Positions 25,333 to 33,082 are shown, counted from the stretch's first letter. The stretch: 64,000 nt of DNA from Paramesorhizobium sp049065735 (GCF_049065735.1 NZ_JBAKHD010000001.1:1-64000), one strand, 5' to 3'. The notes: generated by a model not told the origin, from the letters alone. Program-made: numbers and translations.

Positions 25333-25992
25333 CTATGGCAGAAGCCTGTAGCCGAAGGTGTGGCACTGGTCGAGGCCGCATTGCAGCACCACCGAGCCGA
25401 AATTGACGAGCACGATGGCGACCATATAGAGGCCAAGCACCGTCGCCAGCGCGCGGATCGCCGGCTGCCCGGCAGGAGGACCGTTGCGCATATGGCTGCC
25501 CTCGGCGAAAAGGATAAGCTTCGCTGCATAGGCGATGAGCAGCGCCAGCGCGATGAGAATCGACCAGACCGGCATGTGCAGGCCGAAAATGGCGCTGCCG
25601 ATATAGGAATGGCCGGGGCGCGGATAGATATCGAGCAAGGTCTGCCGCACCGAGACGACCAGCAGGAAAATCGTGAAGAGCAGGCTGAGGCCGGTGTTGC
25701 GAAGCGAAAAGCCGCTGCGGAACTGCTGAATGATGCCGAACGCCACGCCGAGCAGCGCGACCCGCTGCAGCAGACAGAGCGGACAGGGCAGTTCGTCATA
25801 GCCATATTGCATCACCATCGCCGCTGTCAGAATGGCCGCGATAACCGCCAGCATGGCCAGCAGGTAGAAGGAGTGCAGCGCGGCAAGCCGCGGCTCGGCG
25901 ACGGCGGGTAAATACGGCTCAGCGCGAATGGGATCGCGGCTCGCCGCAGCCTTGCTCGTGCGCCTTCTGGTGCTGGTGCTGCGCGCGCTCAT
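25333..25992 (-). CDS. dsbB: DsbB-family disulfide bond formation protein
   Basis: 219-residue inner-membrane protein with four membrane segments (near residues 37-60, 74-92, 100-115 and 140-165), plus a further hydrophobic stretch near 185-205. The first redox pair is CPLC in ELPCPLCLLQR. A second cysteine pair, CGLDQC, lies near the C-terminus. DsbB passes electrons from DsbA to quinone. The N-terminal 25 residues are basic and Ser/Thr-rich. It is translated together with the DUF5993 gene at 25989, whose stop it overlaps. No dsbA is nearby. Confidence 0.85.
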   Translation of the reverse strand: MSARSTSTRRRTSKAAASRDPIRAEPYLPAVAEPRLAALHSFYLLAMLAVIAAILTAAMVMQYGYDELPCPLCLLQRVALLGVAFGIIQQFRSGFSLRNTGLSLLFTIFLLVVSVRQTLLDIYPRPGHSYIGSAIFGLHMPVWSILIALALLIAYAAKLILFAEGSHMRNGPPAGQPAIRALATVLGLYMVAIVLVNFGSVVLQCGLDQCHTFGYRLLP

Positions 25993-26228
25993 GCCTGCCC
26001 TCCGATCTCAGCGGTTTCAGCACGCTGCTGCGGCGCTGGCGGCGTCTCAATATGCTGCGTCTGTATCCAGGGCATCCGGTATCCGTAGGTGGGGCTATGG
26101 ATTTCCCAGAGAAACAGCTTCACCGCCACCGCGAAGCACAGAGCGATAAAGGCAAGCGCAATCTCCCGCCGCCCAAACCAGCCGAACAGAAACGCAAGCG
26201 AAAGCAATACCCACACCAAAGCCATCAT
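25989..26228 (-). CDS. DUF5993-like small membrane protein
   Basis: 79 residues with two hydrophobic helices (ALVWVLLSLAFLFGWFG and IALAFIALCFAVAVKLFLW) and a soluble tail rich in Pro and Gln. DUF5993 proteins often sit beside DsbB, as here, where the stop overlaps the dsbB start by four bases. The function is not known; a helper role in thiol oxidation is a guess. GGAG lies nine bases before the first of two ATGs. Confidence 0.7.
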   Translation of the reverse strand: MMALVWVLLSLAFLFGWFGRREIALAFIALCFAVAVKLFLWEIHSPTYGYRMPWIQTQHIETPPAPQQRAETAEIGGQA

Positions 26229-26468
26229 GGGACTGATCTCCGGAAGCGCCCAGAAATCAGTGCTGGACGCGCAGAATTAGTGCGGCTTATTGAATATATT
26301 AAGTATAAATTTAAGGTTAAGTTGGAATTACTGTATGATTATTGAGTTTTTCTAAAAGTATCTAATATCAAAGAAGCATGTATAGACGATTTCCGGCGAA
26401 GCCATATGCTCAGCATGATGCAGAGCCAGCGTCCCGTAAAGCGTAATAAACTTCAGACATTGGGAAAA
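26229..26468. other. Host sequence left of the prophage
   Basis: About 240 bases, AT-rich from 26285 to 26365, with no supported gene. Before prophage insertion this would have been the sequence downstream of the tRNA-Thr gene. Confidence 0.5.
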
Positions 26469-26513
26469 TGGTGCCGCTTGCGTGACTCGAACACGCGACC
26501 CCATCATTACGAA
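26469..26513. other. attL: 45 base core, displaced 3' part of tRNA-Thr
   Basis: Identical over 45 bases to 63928-63972. It covers the anticodon loop to the CCA end of tRNA-Thr(CGT) on the minus strand. The 5' half of the tRNA is missing, so this is an inert remnant. The distance to the right copy, 37,459 bases, gives the prophage length. Confidence 0.92.
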
Positions 26514-26685
26514 AATTCAAATACCCTGTTTGCTCATGTTTGTCACTGTTTTTTTGAGTTTGAAGAAATTAGCAAAAACAATAGGTTAGTGTTTGATGGT
26601 GTTTGAGGCTCATTGACAGAGCTAGCCCCATTTTGCTTTCAGTTGGTTCCGCCATGGTTCCGCGGAAGTCAGTGATGGGGTCAAA
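26514..26685. other. Prophage left end, non-coding
   Basis: Between attL and the integrase. It contains two GTGTTTGA copies near 26588 and the tandem arm-type sites at 26643. No gene is seen. Confidence 0.5.
26643..26667. promoter_or_regulatory. Tandem arm-type integrase site, left
   Basis: Two head-to-tail copies of TGGTTCCGC (26644 and 26655, 11 bases apart). An almost identical pair lies at 63843 near the other end. Paired repeats on both sides of the core are typical of arm sites bound by the N-terminal domain of tyrosine integrases. Confidence 0.6.
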
Positions 26686-27885
26686 GTGCCTAAGCTAACA
26701 AAACGCATAATAGACGCCCTTGAGCCGTCAGAGGCCGGGGAACAGTATCTATGGGATACCGAGCTTAAGGGCTTCGGCGTCCGCATGATGCCCTCTGGCA
26801 TCGGATCATATATCATCAAGTACCGAAATGCAGAAGGCCGCCAGCGTAAGATGGTTCTCGGCCGCGTCGGCGCACTCACGCCGGACGAGGCGCGCCAGCT
26901 TGCCAGGGAGAGGTTGGCCGAAGTCTTCAAGGGGAATGACCCCTCTGCCGAACGGGCGCGCCTGAGGCAGTCTATCACGGTATCCGAATTGTGCGACCTC
27001 TACCTTGAAGACGCGAAGCCTCGCCTGAAGCCAAACACTTATTCCGTCAATGAAGGTCAGCTCCGAACCCACATCAAGCCGCTGATCGGCAATCGAACTG
27101 TTGTCAGCCTGACGCGAGCCGACATTGTGAAGCTGCAAGCCGATATCATGGCAGGCAAGACTGCGAAGAAGCGAGAGGGGCGGGGCGGCGTCACAACCGG
27201 CGGGAAGGCGGCGGCGGCGCGGGCAATTACTATATTCGGTACGGTGCTTGAATTTGCTCGCGTCGGACTAGTGGTGAGCGAGAATGTCGTTCGCGGAATA
27301 AAAAAGCCGAAGGCGGGGAAAAAAGACCGCTTCCTCTCTTATGAAGAAATTGCTCGCCTGGGAAAGGCTATGCGGGAAGCGGATGATGAGTCTGCCGTGG
27401 CGCTGGCGGCGCTCCGTTTTTTGATGCTGTCGGGGTGCAGGAGAATGGAAGTGCTGGCGCTTCCTGTCAAATGGCTGGACCTAGACAAAGGCTCGATCCG
27501 CTTTGGCGACACTAAAACCGGTGCTCAAATCCGGCCAATTGGGCAATCGGCTTTCGCGGCTATCGCTGGCATCGAAAGCAAGAATGGATGGGTTTTCCCG
27601 TCAGAGAGGGGCGACGGGCATTTCGTCGGGTTGCCCCGCGTCCTGGAGAGGTTATGCAAGAAGGCCAAGATCGAAGATGTAAGCGTTCACGTGATGCGCC
27701 ACACCTTTGCATCTGTCGCGGCGGACATGGGTTATTCCGAATTGACCATTGCGGGCCTTCTCGGACATTCGGTGCCGGGCGTGACGGCGCGTTATGCCCA
27801 CGTGGCTGACAAGGCGCTGGTGTCCGCCGCCGATCAGGTGTCCAAAAAAATAGCGGATACGCTAGATGGCATACCGGCCAATTAG
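26686..27885 (+). CDS. int: Prophage tyrosine integrase
   Basis: 399-residue site-specific recombinase. The N-terminal 90 residues are the arm-binding domain of the DUF4102 type (LWDTELKGFGVRMMPSG). A SAM-like core-binding domain follows, then the catalytic domain with Arg252, His335, Arg338, His361 and nucleophile Tyr370. The start codon is GTG. It lies 172 bases inside attL and reads inward; the reconstituted tRNA is at the far end. The excisionase-like gene at 27894 is convergent. Confidence 0.93.
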   Translation: MPKLTKRIIDALEPSEAGEQYLWDTELKGFGVRMMPSGIGSYIIKYRNAEGRQRKMVLGRVGALTPDEARQLARERLAEVFKGNDPSAERARLRQSITVSELCDLYLEDAKPRLKPNTYSVNEGQLRTHIKPLIGNRTVVSLTRADIVKLQADIMAGKTAKKREGRGGVTTGGKAAAARAITIFGTVLEFARVGLVVSENVVRGIKKPKAGKKDRFLSYEEIARLGKAMREADDESAVALAALRFLMLSGCRRMEVLALPVKWLDLDKGSIRFGDTKTGAQIRPIGQSAFAAIAGIESKNGWVFPSERGDGHFVGLPRVLERLCKKAKIEDVSVHVMRHTFASVAADMGYSELTIAGLLGHSVPGVTARYAHVADKALVSAADQVSKKIADTLDGIPAN

Positions 27886-27893
27886 GCCGGCGC

Positions 27894-28118
27894 CTAAAGC
27901 TCCGATGTCGAATGGACGGGCTTGGACAGGCGAGCTTTCGCCCAGGCATCAAGGTCGTCTTTGTGATAGAGTGGGATGCGTCCATTGTATTGCATCGCCG
28001 GGCCGCCGCCGCGTGTCGCCATGGTATTGAGAGTGGTTAGGGAGACATCAATACCGTGCTTGCTGCGCAGATATTCCGGCACGTCTTTCCTGCGAAGGCG
28101 AGGGCGGTCATCGGTCAT
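27894..28118 (-). CDS. Excisionase-like helix-turn-helix protein
   Basis: 74 residues, basic, with an N-terminal helix-turn-helix region (RRKDVPEYLRSKHGIDVSLT) and a wing-like GRIPLYHKDDLDAW segment, as in MerR-like Xis/AlpA proteins. It is the last gene of a leftward operon and ends eight bases from the integrase stop. GGAGGG precedes the ATG at 28118. Excision control is inferred from size, fold and place. Confidence 0.65.
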   Translation of the reverse strand: MTDDRPRLRRKDVPEYLRSKHGIDVSLTTLNTMATRGGGPAMQYNGRIPLYHKDDLDAWAKARLSKPVHSTSEL

Positions 28119-28335
28119 GGCGGCCCTCCATATGGCACACCGGATCGCCGCGGTACTGATATCCAACGCCTGCCTCACCGGCGATGCGATGTCCGACGGA
28201 ACGGAGGCTGGCGATATGACGGTAAACAGTGCGAACGCTGATATTCAGCCGCCGGGCTAAATCGTCCGCAGTGGCAAACTCGGCCCGACGCAACTCACTG
28301 CACACCAGGGCGCGCCGTTCGTAAGCAGACATCAT
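28108..28335 (-). CDS. Small DeoR/HTH_11-type DNA-binding protein
   Basis: 75 residues with a winged helix: LRRAEFATADDLARRLNISV followed by RTVYRHIASLRSVGHRIAGE and a short wing, GVGYQYRG. This matches the DNA-binding part of DeoR/YafY-type regulators without the effector domain. It overlaps the next gene by 11 bases and the previous by four (ATGA). It may regulate prophage accessory genes or act with the Xis-like protein. Confidence 0.7.
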   Translation of the reverse strand: MMSAYERRALVCSELRRAEFATADDLARRLNISVRTVYRHIASLRSVGHRIAGEAGVGYQYRGDPVCHMEGRHDR

Positions 28336-29081
28336 CCCTGTTCCCCTCCCTTGGCGTTTGCGTCGGCGCGGAGAGCGTCAATAACGCCGTCGAGGTCCCA
28401 CCCCATCCCAAACGCTATGACAACGTTTTCGACCTTGTCCCGCAGCTTCGCGATTTCGTCTTTCAGGGTGTTCCGCTCGACTGACAATAGCCTACAATCG
28501 CGCGCTAAATTATTGGCAATCTTATTTGCTTCATCACGTTCGGCCCGTATCGCTGCCGTTGCTCGCTCGATCTCCTGCTTTAAGCGCTTGATCGTGTATC
28601 GAGGCTTGTCTTCGTCGTCGCCCATCAGGTTGGCGTTGATCTGTTTGAGCGCTGCAATCTCCGCATCCCGCGCCGCTATCTCGCGCTCGGCGTCGGCGGT
28701 GAGCGTGAGGTCTCGGTAGTGGATAAGCACCCAGCCCTTCTTCTCGTGGGCGAGCCATTCTGAATACTGATTGTCATTTACCGTTCGCCACGAAGTTGCA
28801 CCCGCAGGGCCACATGCGAGATACTGGCGCGCCACCGTCACCAAGCCGCCCTTGTCGGCGGGCGCGGGGTTATCGGCAACCGGCGTTGATTTCAGCGCGC
28901 GGATGGCGTCGGCCGGAACGAAAAAGACCAACTCGGCAAAGCCGTCCGGACGCTGGCGCCATTCTCCGAAATTAATGGATCTTCCGTCCTTATCCTCAAC
29001 CTCAACAAAGCGGGGCATTTCTGGCGAAGGAAGCCCGTCAAACACGACATGAACTTCTTCTATTGTAGCACCTTGGTTCAT
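28332..29081 (-). CDS. Phage protein of unknown function with coiled coil
   Basis: 249 residues. The N-terminal 110 residues look globular; from about 125 to 220 the sequence is a heptad-rich coiled coil (AEREIAARDAEIAALKQI and RLKQEIERATAAIRAERDEA). No known family. The start at 29081 follows GGAGGGGG. It overlaps the small membrane protein stop upstream and the DNA-binding gene downstream, so it is part of one translationally coupled operon (30711 to 27894). Confidence 0.65.
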   Translation of the reverse strand: MNQGATIEEVHVVFDGLPSPEMPRFVEVEDKDGRSINFGEWRQRPDGFAELVFFVPADAIRALKSTPVADNPAPADKGGLVTVARQYLACGPAGATSWRTVNDNQYSEWLAHEKKGWVLIHYRDLTLTADAEREIAARDAEIAALKQINANLMGDDEDKPRYTIKRLKQEIERATAAIRAERDEANKIANNLARDCRLLSVERNTLKDEIAKLRDKVENVVIAFGMGWDLDGVIDALRADANAKGGEQG

Positions 29082-29218
29082 CAAAACCCCCTCCAGAAAC
29101 GAAATGCGACGATAGCAACGGCCAGCAGAACGAAGGCGGTGTTGGACAGGTAGATGAACAGCCAGAACCGGACAGCAAAGCGGTTCGGGTCGAGTTCGTG
29201 AGGAGCGCGCTTCTTCAT
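29081..29218 (-). CDS. 45-residue single-span membrane protein
   Basis: A short frame (MKKRAPHELDPNRFAVRFW and on to FRFWRGF) with one strong membrane helix at about residues 18-38 and a positive N-terminus. GGAGGTGAGG lies before the ATG at 29218. It overlaps both neighbours by 1-4 bases, like the other genes of this operon, which argues it is real. The function is unknown; small membrane proteins in lysogeny operons may act in superinfection exclusion, but nothing here proves it. Confidence 0.6.
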   Translation of the reverse strand: MKKRAPHELDPNRFAVRFWLFIYLSNTAFVLLAVAIVAFRFWRGF

Positions 29219-29781
29219 GCCTCACCTCCCACGGGATCTTTCCAGCCGGTTACCTTTTCGAGATAGGTGAGCGCTGCCTGCAAGGGCTGCTTCACCATGT
29301 CGTCGCAGATGGCTTGCTCCGTGAAGGCGAAGCGAATGGCTTCCCTCACTTCCTCAAGGCTCTCCAGCGGTTGGTCCCACTCGCTTAGAACGCGCATGGG
29401 CGGCCCATAGGTGGCTTCCACCGCGGCGGCCTCATCCTTCGAGCTTTTGAACTCGGGCCTGCTGTTAAAGGCTTGGCAGGCCGCTTGATATTCTGCGAAG
29501 GCTCGAAGAAGGCCGGGTGCTCTCGCTACCGGAGCGGACTCCTGGGCCGAGGCATCGGAATGGAAGCCCTCAATCTGCTGGCAGACGCCATCGGCGCGGT
29601 CGCGGGCGACAATCGCCAGCGTATTCACCACCTGCAAATCCATCTGTTGGGAGGCGTCCAGCGGCAGTGGCGAAATCTCCAGAACGTAATCCACGATCAA
29701 TCGCAGCATGTCACGAGCGAAGAATGCTTCGGTTTCGAGCATCTCCCTAAAGGCGCGCTGCGTCCATGTAGCGGCGTTCAT
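29215..29781 (-). CDS. Phage protein of unknown function, 188 residues
   Basis: Mostly helical, acidic sequence with no membrane segment and no recognised domain. Helical segments such as AFFARDMLRLIVDYVLEISP and SLEEVREAIRFAFTEQAI suggest an all-alpha protein. It overlaps both neighbours by four bases within the leftward operon. Confidence 0.6.
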   Translation of the reverse strand: MNAATWTQRAFREMLETEAFFARDMLRLIVDYVLEISPLPLDASQQMDLQVVNTLAIVARDRADGVCQQIEGFHSDASAQESAPVARAPGLLRAFAEYQAACQAFNSRPEFKSSKDEAAAVEATYGPPMRVLSEWDQPLESLEEVREAIRFAFTEQAICDDMVKQPLQAALTYLEKVTGWKDPVGGEA

Positions 29782-30020
29782 GCTGCACCGCCTTTCTGCG
29801 CCTCTGGGGTGCCAGCGTTGTTGAGCGCTGCCCGGACTGGCTCAAGCGTTTCGATTGCAGTGAACACGACCCCGGTGAGGGCCTGCAAAATCGTGCGGTC
29901 GAGAAAAGACTGGTCTTGAAGGGCTGCCAGTACGGTGCGCAGCAAATCCATGCCCTGGTCCATTTGGTCTATTGGCGCGCGAGTTTTGGGCGGGATGATG
30001 ATGTCTTGAACGGGGATCAT
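29778..30020 (-). CDS. Phage protein of unknown function, 80 residues
   Basis: Starts MIPVQDIIIPPKTRAPIDQM, then a helical part (DQGMDLLRTVLAALQDQ and DRTILQALTGVVFTAIETLE). No family recognised. ATGA overlaps on both sides place it in the leftward operon under the left promoter of the immunity region. Confidence 0.55.
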   Translation of the reverse strand: MIPVQDIIIPPKTRAPIDQMDQGMDLLRTVLAALQDQSFLDRTILQALTGVVFTAIETLEPVRAALNNAGTPEAQKGGAA

Positions 30021-30271
30021 TTCACACCGCCTTTCACTTGTTCGCCATTCGCCTTGTAAAAAGCCTCCTTTGTTTGGCCGATCAGCTCACAGAGGTGGCC
30101 GGAAGCATAAAGAAGGTTGCTCACCTCCTGGTCGCTCAAGCGATACAGGTCCGGATGCCCCGACTCCTTAGAGGGATCGCTTGCGAAGTGCGCGTGCAAG
30201 AGGTTCGTGAGGATCGACGCCATGCATTCCGCATCGCGCATCGGAGGCTCGATATCGAGAAAGGAGTTCAT
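30017..30271 (-). CDS. Phage protein of unknown function, 84 residues
   Basis: Starts MNSFLDIEPPMRDAECMASI; a helical, slightly acidic small protein without known domains. The start at 30271 is chosen because it overlaps the previous stop by four bases (ATGA), matching the pattern of the operon; the longer frame to 30346 would run far into the next gene. Confidence 0.55.
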   Translation of the reverse strand: MNSFLDIEPPMRDAECMASILTNLLHAHFASDPSKESGHPDLYRLSDQEVSNLLYASGHLCELIGQTKEAFYKANGEQVKGGVK

Positions 30272-30711
30272 GCTGCACTCCCTTGCATCTCGCCACCGCA
30301 AAAATATTGCGCGACCGCCGCGAGAGCCTGCACCTCGCTTTCGCAATCAGCCTCTTCCTTCACGATGATAATGGCTTGGTGGCGCCGCTCCGCTTCGGTC
30401 TTGGGCGCGGCCAGGATGGCGGCGTTACAAATCAGCCCTCGAATTTTATTGAGAAACTCAAGCAGCTCATCAGCGGCATCACCTGCCCGATTGTAAAGTA
30501 TACCGCTCCTAAACCTCGGCTGATTGATTATGCCCTGGAGCGTGTTGCTGACCAAAAGAACGGCATTGAAGAGTGAATGCAACTCGGCCAACGAGAAGAC
30601 CTTGAGCCGTTCAAGGTCTAATGCCAGCGCCGCCGGTTCCGTCTCGAGAAAATGGCTAAGCGGATGATTAGGTGTTGCCCGTTCGGTATTGCACGGCAAG
30701 GTGTCGCACAT
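30268..30711 (-). CDS. First gene of the leftward operon, unknown function
   Basis: 147 residues beginning MCDTLPCNTERATPNHPL. Several leucine-rich helices (LALDLERLKVFSLAELHSLF) and a conserved-looking end, CESEVQALAAVAQYF. No family recognised. It is the promoter-proximal gene of the operon that runs to 27894 and follows two repressor operators (30751 and 30772), so it should be silent or low in lysogens and rise on induction. Confidence 0.6.
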   Translation of the reverse strand: MCDTLPCNTERATPNHPLSHFLETEPAALALDLERLKVFSLAELHSLFNAVLLVSNTLQGIINQPRFRSGILYNRAGDAADELLEFLNKIRGLICNAAILAAPKTEAERRHQAIIIVKEEADCESEVQALAAVAQYFCGGEMQGSAA

Positions 30712-30750
30712 ATTCGTGTCTCCCTGGTTCGAAATCTGGAGACACGATAT

Positions 30751-30784
30751 ATACGTTTCGTGTAGTCGTCAACACATAATGTGT
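30751..30784. promoter_or_regulatory. Left operators of the prophage repressor (two sites)
   Basis: ATACGTTTCGTGT at 30751-30763 is the exact reverse complement of the site at 31525. ACACATAATGTGT at 30772-30784 is a perfect palindrome around one A. On the minus strand a TTGACG -35 element (30767-30772) overlaps them. Together they form the likely leftward early promoter and its operators. Confidence 0.7.
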
Positions 30785-30786
30785 AA

Positions 30787-31452
30787 TTATGCGAGGGGTG
30801 TGTAGGAGCCGATTACGAGCGCGAAAATTTCAACCTGGGTGTCGTCTTCGTGCGCCTTGTATTCGATAGGGGCTTGAAACCTGGGATCGGTGCTCTCTGG
30901 GGCGAGGAACACTTCGTCATCTTCGACCTTATATCGCTTGATGGTGGTTTCAACGAGACCGCCCCTTGTGCGCCTGACGGCAACGATATCGCCGTGCCGC
31001 GGATATCGTGCAGCTTCGAGCAGCACCCCGATGGCAAAGCTGCCATCCTGAAGAACCTTATTCATGCTCGGCCCCTCTACCAAAATGGCGATTTGCTTTT
31101 CTGGTGGGTAGTGGGCGGAGGGCACAGCGGGGATCATTGGCATTTCATGCAATATGAGGGCGTCGGCTTCCAGCCATATGCCGGCGGCGGATTTACCGAT
31201 GACAGGAACCGAAATCACTGATTGCTCTACAGCCTTATTTGTTTTCGGTTCGTTACCGGCCAGCAGCCATGCCACATCGACTCGATAGGCGCGCGCGTAT
31301 TTCCGCGCTGCATCCAATCTTATGCCCCGCTGGCCATTCTCGTGGGATGCGTAAGTTGAATATCCCCAGCCGAAATGCTGCGCCGCTTCATGCGCGCTTT
31401 TAAAGCCCGCCGCCTCACGCGCCTGAATAAGTCTCTCGCTCGGTGTGCTCAT
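30787..31452 (-). CDS. CI/LexA-like prophage repressor (S24 peptidase)
   Basis: 221 residues. The N-terminal helix-turn-helix domain (about 5-62; SAHEAAQHFGWGYSTYASHE) binds the 13 base operators. A linker with an Ala90-Gly91 bond (SAAGIW) is a probable self-cleavage site. The C-terminal S24 domain has catalytic Ser129 (EGPSM) and Lys172 (TTIKRY). RecA-stimulated autocleavage after DNA damage, as in lambda CI, is expected. The start at 31452 gives the usual length; a longer frame runs into the operator region. It lies between two operator pairs. Confidence 0.9.
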   Translation of the reverse strand: MSTPSERLIQAREAAGFKSAHEAAQHFGWGYSTYASHENGQRGIRLDAARKYARAYRVDVAWLLAGNEPKTNKAVEQSVISVPVIGKSAAGIWLEADALILHEMPMIPAVPSAHYPPEKQIAILVEGPSMNKVLQDGSFAIGVLLEAARYPRHGDIVAVRRTRGGLVETTIKRYKVEDDEVFLAPESTDPRFQAPIEYKAHEDDTQVEIFALVIGSYTPLA

Positions 31453-31499
31453 GTGTGGAAATCCCGTGTAGCTTGCTTCGCATTCTAGCACAAATTTCT

Positions 31500-31537
31500 A
31501 CACGTAACGTGTTGACAAAAAGTTACACGAAACGTAT
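31500..31537. promoter_or_regulatory. Right operators of the prophage repressor (two sites)
   Basis: ACACGTAACGTGT at 31500-31512 is a perfect palindrome around one A; ACACGAAACGTAT at 31525-31537 is the second site. They are 25 bases apart centre to centre and overlap the -35 and -10 of the rightward promoter. The four sites share the pattern ACACRWAAYGTRT. Confidence 0.72.
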
Positions 31538-31540
31538 AGA
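31512..31540 (+). promoter_or_regulatory. Rightward early promoter of the prophage
   Basis: TTGACA (31512-31517), a 17 base spacer and TATAGA (31535-31540) make a near-consensus sigma-70 promoter. The expected transcription start, about seven bases downstream, falls on or beside the ATG of the cro-like gene at 31547. Confidence 0.75.
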
Positions 31541-31546
31541 TCGGAC

Positions 31547-31765
31547 ATGAACGATTTTTTAACCATCATCGGTCTGTGGCCGACGCGGAGCGCATTCGCC
31601 GAAGACATCGGCGTCTCCCCCCAAGCGGTCACCAACATGATCGCAAGGGGAAATATACCGTCTTGCCATTGGAAGCGCATGGTTTCCCGCGCCGCAGAAC
31701 GACGGCTTGAGGGCGTCAGCTATGAGAGGCTTGCCGAGGCGGCAGCGGCGCGGGAGGCTGCATGA
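31547..31765 (+). CDS. Cro-like regulator
   Basis: 72 residues with a helix-turn-helix (SAFAEDIGVSPQAVTNMIAR followed by GNIPSCHWKRMV), like YdaS/Cro-type proteins. It is the first gene of the rightward early transcript and divergent from the repressor. There is no clear ribosome site, and the predicted transcript starts at or next to the ATG, so translation may be leaderless. Its stop overlaps the tandem ATGs at the start of the RusA gene. Confidence 0.75.
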   Translation: MNDFLTIIGLWPTRSAFAEDIGVSPQAVTNMIARGNIPSCHWKRMVSRAAERRLEGVSYERLAEAAAAREAA

Positions 31766-32283
31766 TGGTGACGAACGCTGCCACGGTAGGGCGGTGTAAT
31801 GCCGGTTCCGGTGTTCTGGCGGACCTGCCGGAACCGGCAACCTTCACGATGCCGACGCCGCCGAGCGCCAACCACCTGTTCAAGAATGTGAAGGGCGTGG
31901 GGCGCGTAAAGGCCACCCATTACGATGACTTCATCCGCATGGGTGTCGCCGCGATCCGCCGGCAGGGCGTCAAGCCGGTGCCGGGGCGCGTGGTAGCGCT
32001 ACTTGGCGTGGAGCGCATGTCCGACCGCGCCGATATCGACAATCGGCTCAAGGCGATGCTGGATGCCATCGTCAAGGCCGAAATCATCGAGGATGACCAC
32101 TTCGTCACCGCCATCGCGATTTCATGGCTTCCGAAAGCGAACGGCCTTTCACACGTCTCCATTCTTCCGGTCCAGCAACTGGACCTGACGTTTCACCCCT
32201 CGCAGAACGGCGCGAGCGGCGGGTGGTTTCTCAATGCGCCCTCAACCACAGGAGAAGAAGACGATGGCTATCAGCCTGTCTAG
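31765..32283 (+). CDS. rusA: RusA-family Holliday junction resolvase
   Basis: 172 residues. The RusA core (ADIDNRLKAMLDAI and IIEDDHFV) carries the metal-binding aspartates Asp90, Asp92 and Asp111. It would cut four-way DNA junctions formed during phage replication and recombination. GGGAGG lies seven bases before the ATG at 31765; an ATG three bases earlier is the alternative. The C-terminal 25 residues overlap the ribosome site and start of the next gene, which lies in another frame. Confidence 0.85.
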   Translation: MVTNAATVGRCNAGSGVLADLPEPATFTMPTPPSANHLFKNVKGVGRVKATHYDDFIRMGVAAIRRQGVKPVPGRVVALLGVERMSDRADIDNRLKAMLDAIVKAEIIEDDHFVTAIAISWLPKANGLSHVSILPVQQLDLTFHPSQNGASGGWFLNAPSTTGEEDDGYQPV

Positions 32284-33082
32284 CCTTACGAAAAGCAAAG
32301 CGGACAAACCGCCACGCGTTCTGCTTTATGGACCGCCCGGCATCGGCAAGACGACGATGGGGAGCGAATTCCCGAACCCGGTTTTCCTTCAGATCGAGGA
32401 AGGAACGCCGATGGGCGTCGAGCTTGATGCGTTCAGCGATCTGAAATCCTTCAAACAGGTGATGGAGGCGCTGGCAGCGCTCTATACCGAAGCGCATGAT
32501 TTCAAGACACTGGTGGTGGATAGCGTCACGGCGCTGGAACGGCTGATCTTTGCTGAAACCTGCGCGCGCGGCGACGAAAAGGGCAATCCAAAGAACAATA
32601 TCGAGGACTTCGGGTATGGTAAGGGATACGTCCTTGCCACGCGGATCGCGTCGGAGTTCATCGAGGGCATCAATGCGCTGCGCCGGGATCGCGGGATGGC
32701 GATTGTCCTCATCGCGCATTCTACGGTGATGCGCTTCGATGATCCGGAAACGGTTTCCTACGATCGCTACGAAATTGCGCTTCGCACCTCTGACAAGCCG
32801 AACGCCGATATCCGTGGGCTGTTCGAGCGGGACATGGACGCGATTTTCCTGCTGAAGCAGCCGGTGACGGTCAAGTCCGAAGAAGTTGGCTTCAACAAGG
32901 ATCGCGCAATTGCGTCCGGCGGCGGCACCGTCCTTATCCACACGGTCGGCAAGCCCGCCTATACCGCCAAGAACCGGTACAATATGCCGCCGACGATCCG
33001 CTACGACAAGGGGCAGGGTTTTGCCGCCCTGGCACAATACTTCCCCACCTTCGCAGATGATACCAAGCAGGAGGCCGCATAA
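32264..33082 (+). CDS. Phage ATP-binding protein, Sak4/RecA-like recombinase type
   Basis: 272 residues. Walker A is LLYGPPGIGKTT and Walker B is TLVVDSVTALE. The fold and size fit the phage nucleotide-binding proteins grouped with Sak4, small RecA-like ATPases that work with single-strand binding proteins in annealing. The next gene is a DUF669 protein, a common partner. GGAGAAG precedes the ATG at 32264. Recombination rather than replication initiation is inferred from context. Confidence 0.78.
   Translation: MAISLSSLTKSKADKPPRVLLYGPPGIGKTTMGSEFPNPVFLQIEEGTPMGVELDAFSDLKSFKQVMEALAALYTEAHDFKTLVVDSVTALERLIFAETCARGDEKGNPKNNIEDFGYGKGYVLATRIASEFIEGINALRRDRGMAIVLIAHSTVMRFDDPETVSYDRYEIALRTSDKPNADIRGLFERDMDAIFLLKQPVTVKSEEVGFNKDRAIASGGGTVLIHTVGKPAYTAKNRYNMPPTIRYDKGQGFAALAQYFPTFADDTKQEAA

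Noticed and set aside
26469..26513. A second tRNA gene at the left end
   Set aside because: Only the anticodon loop to the 3' end is present; the D arm and 5' acceptor are missing, so it is an att remnant.
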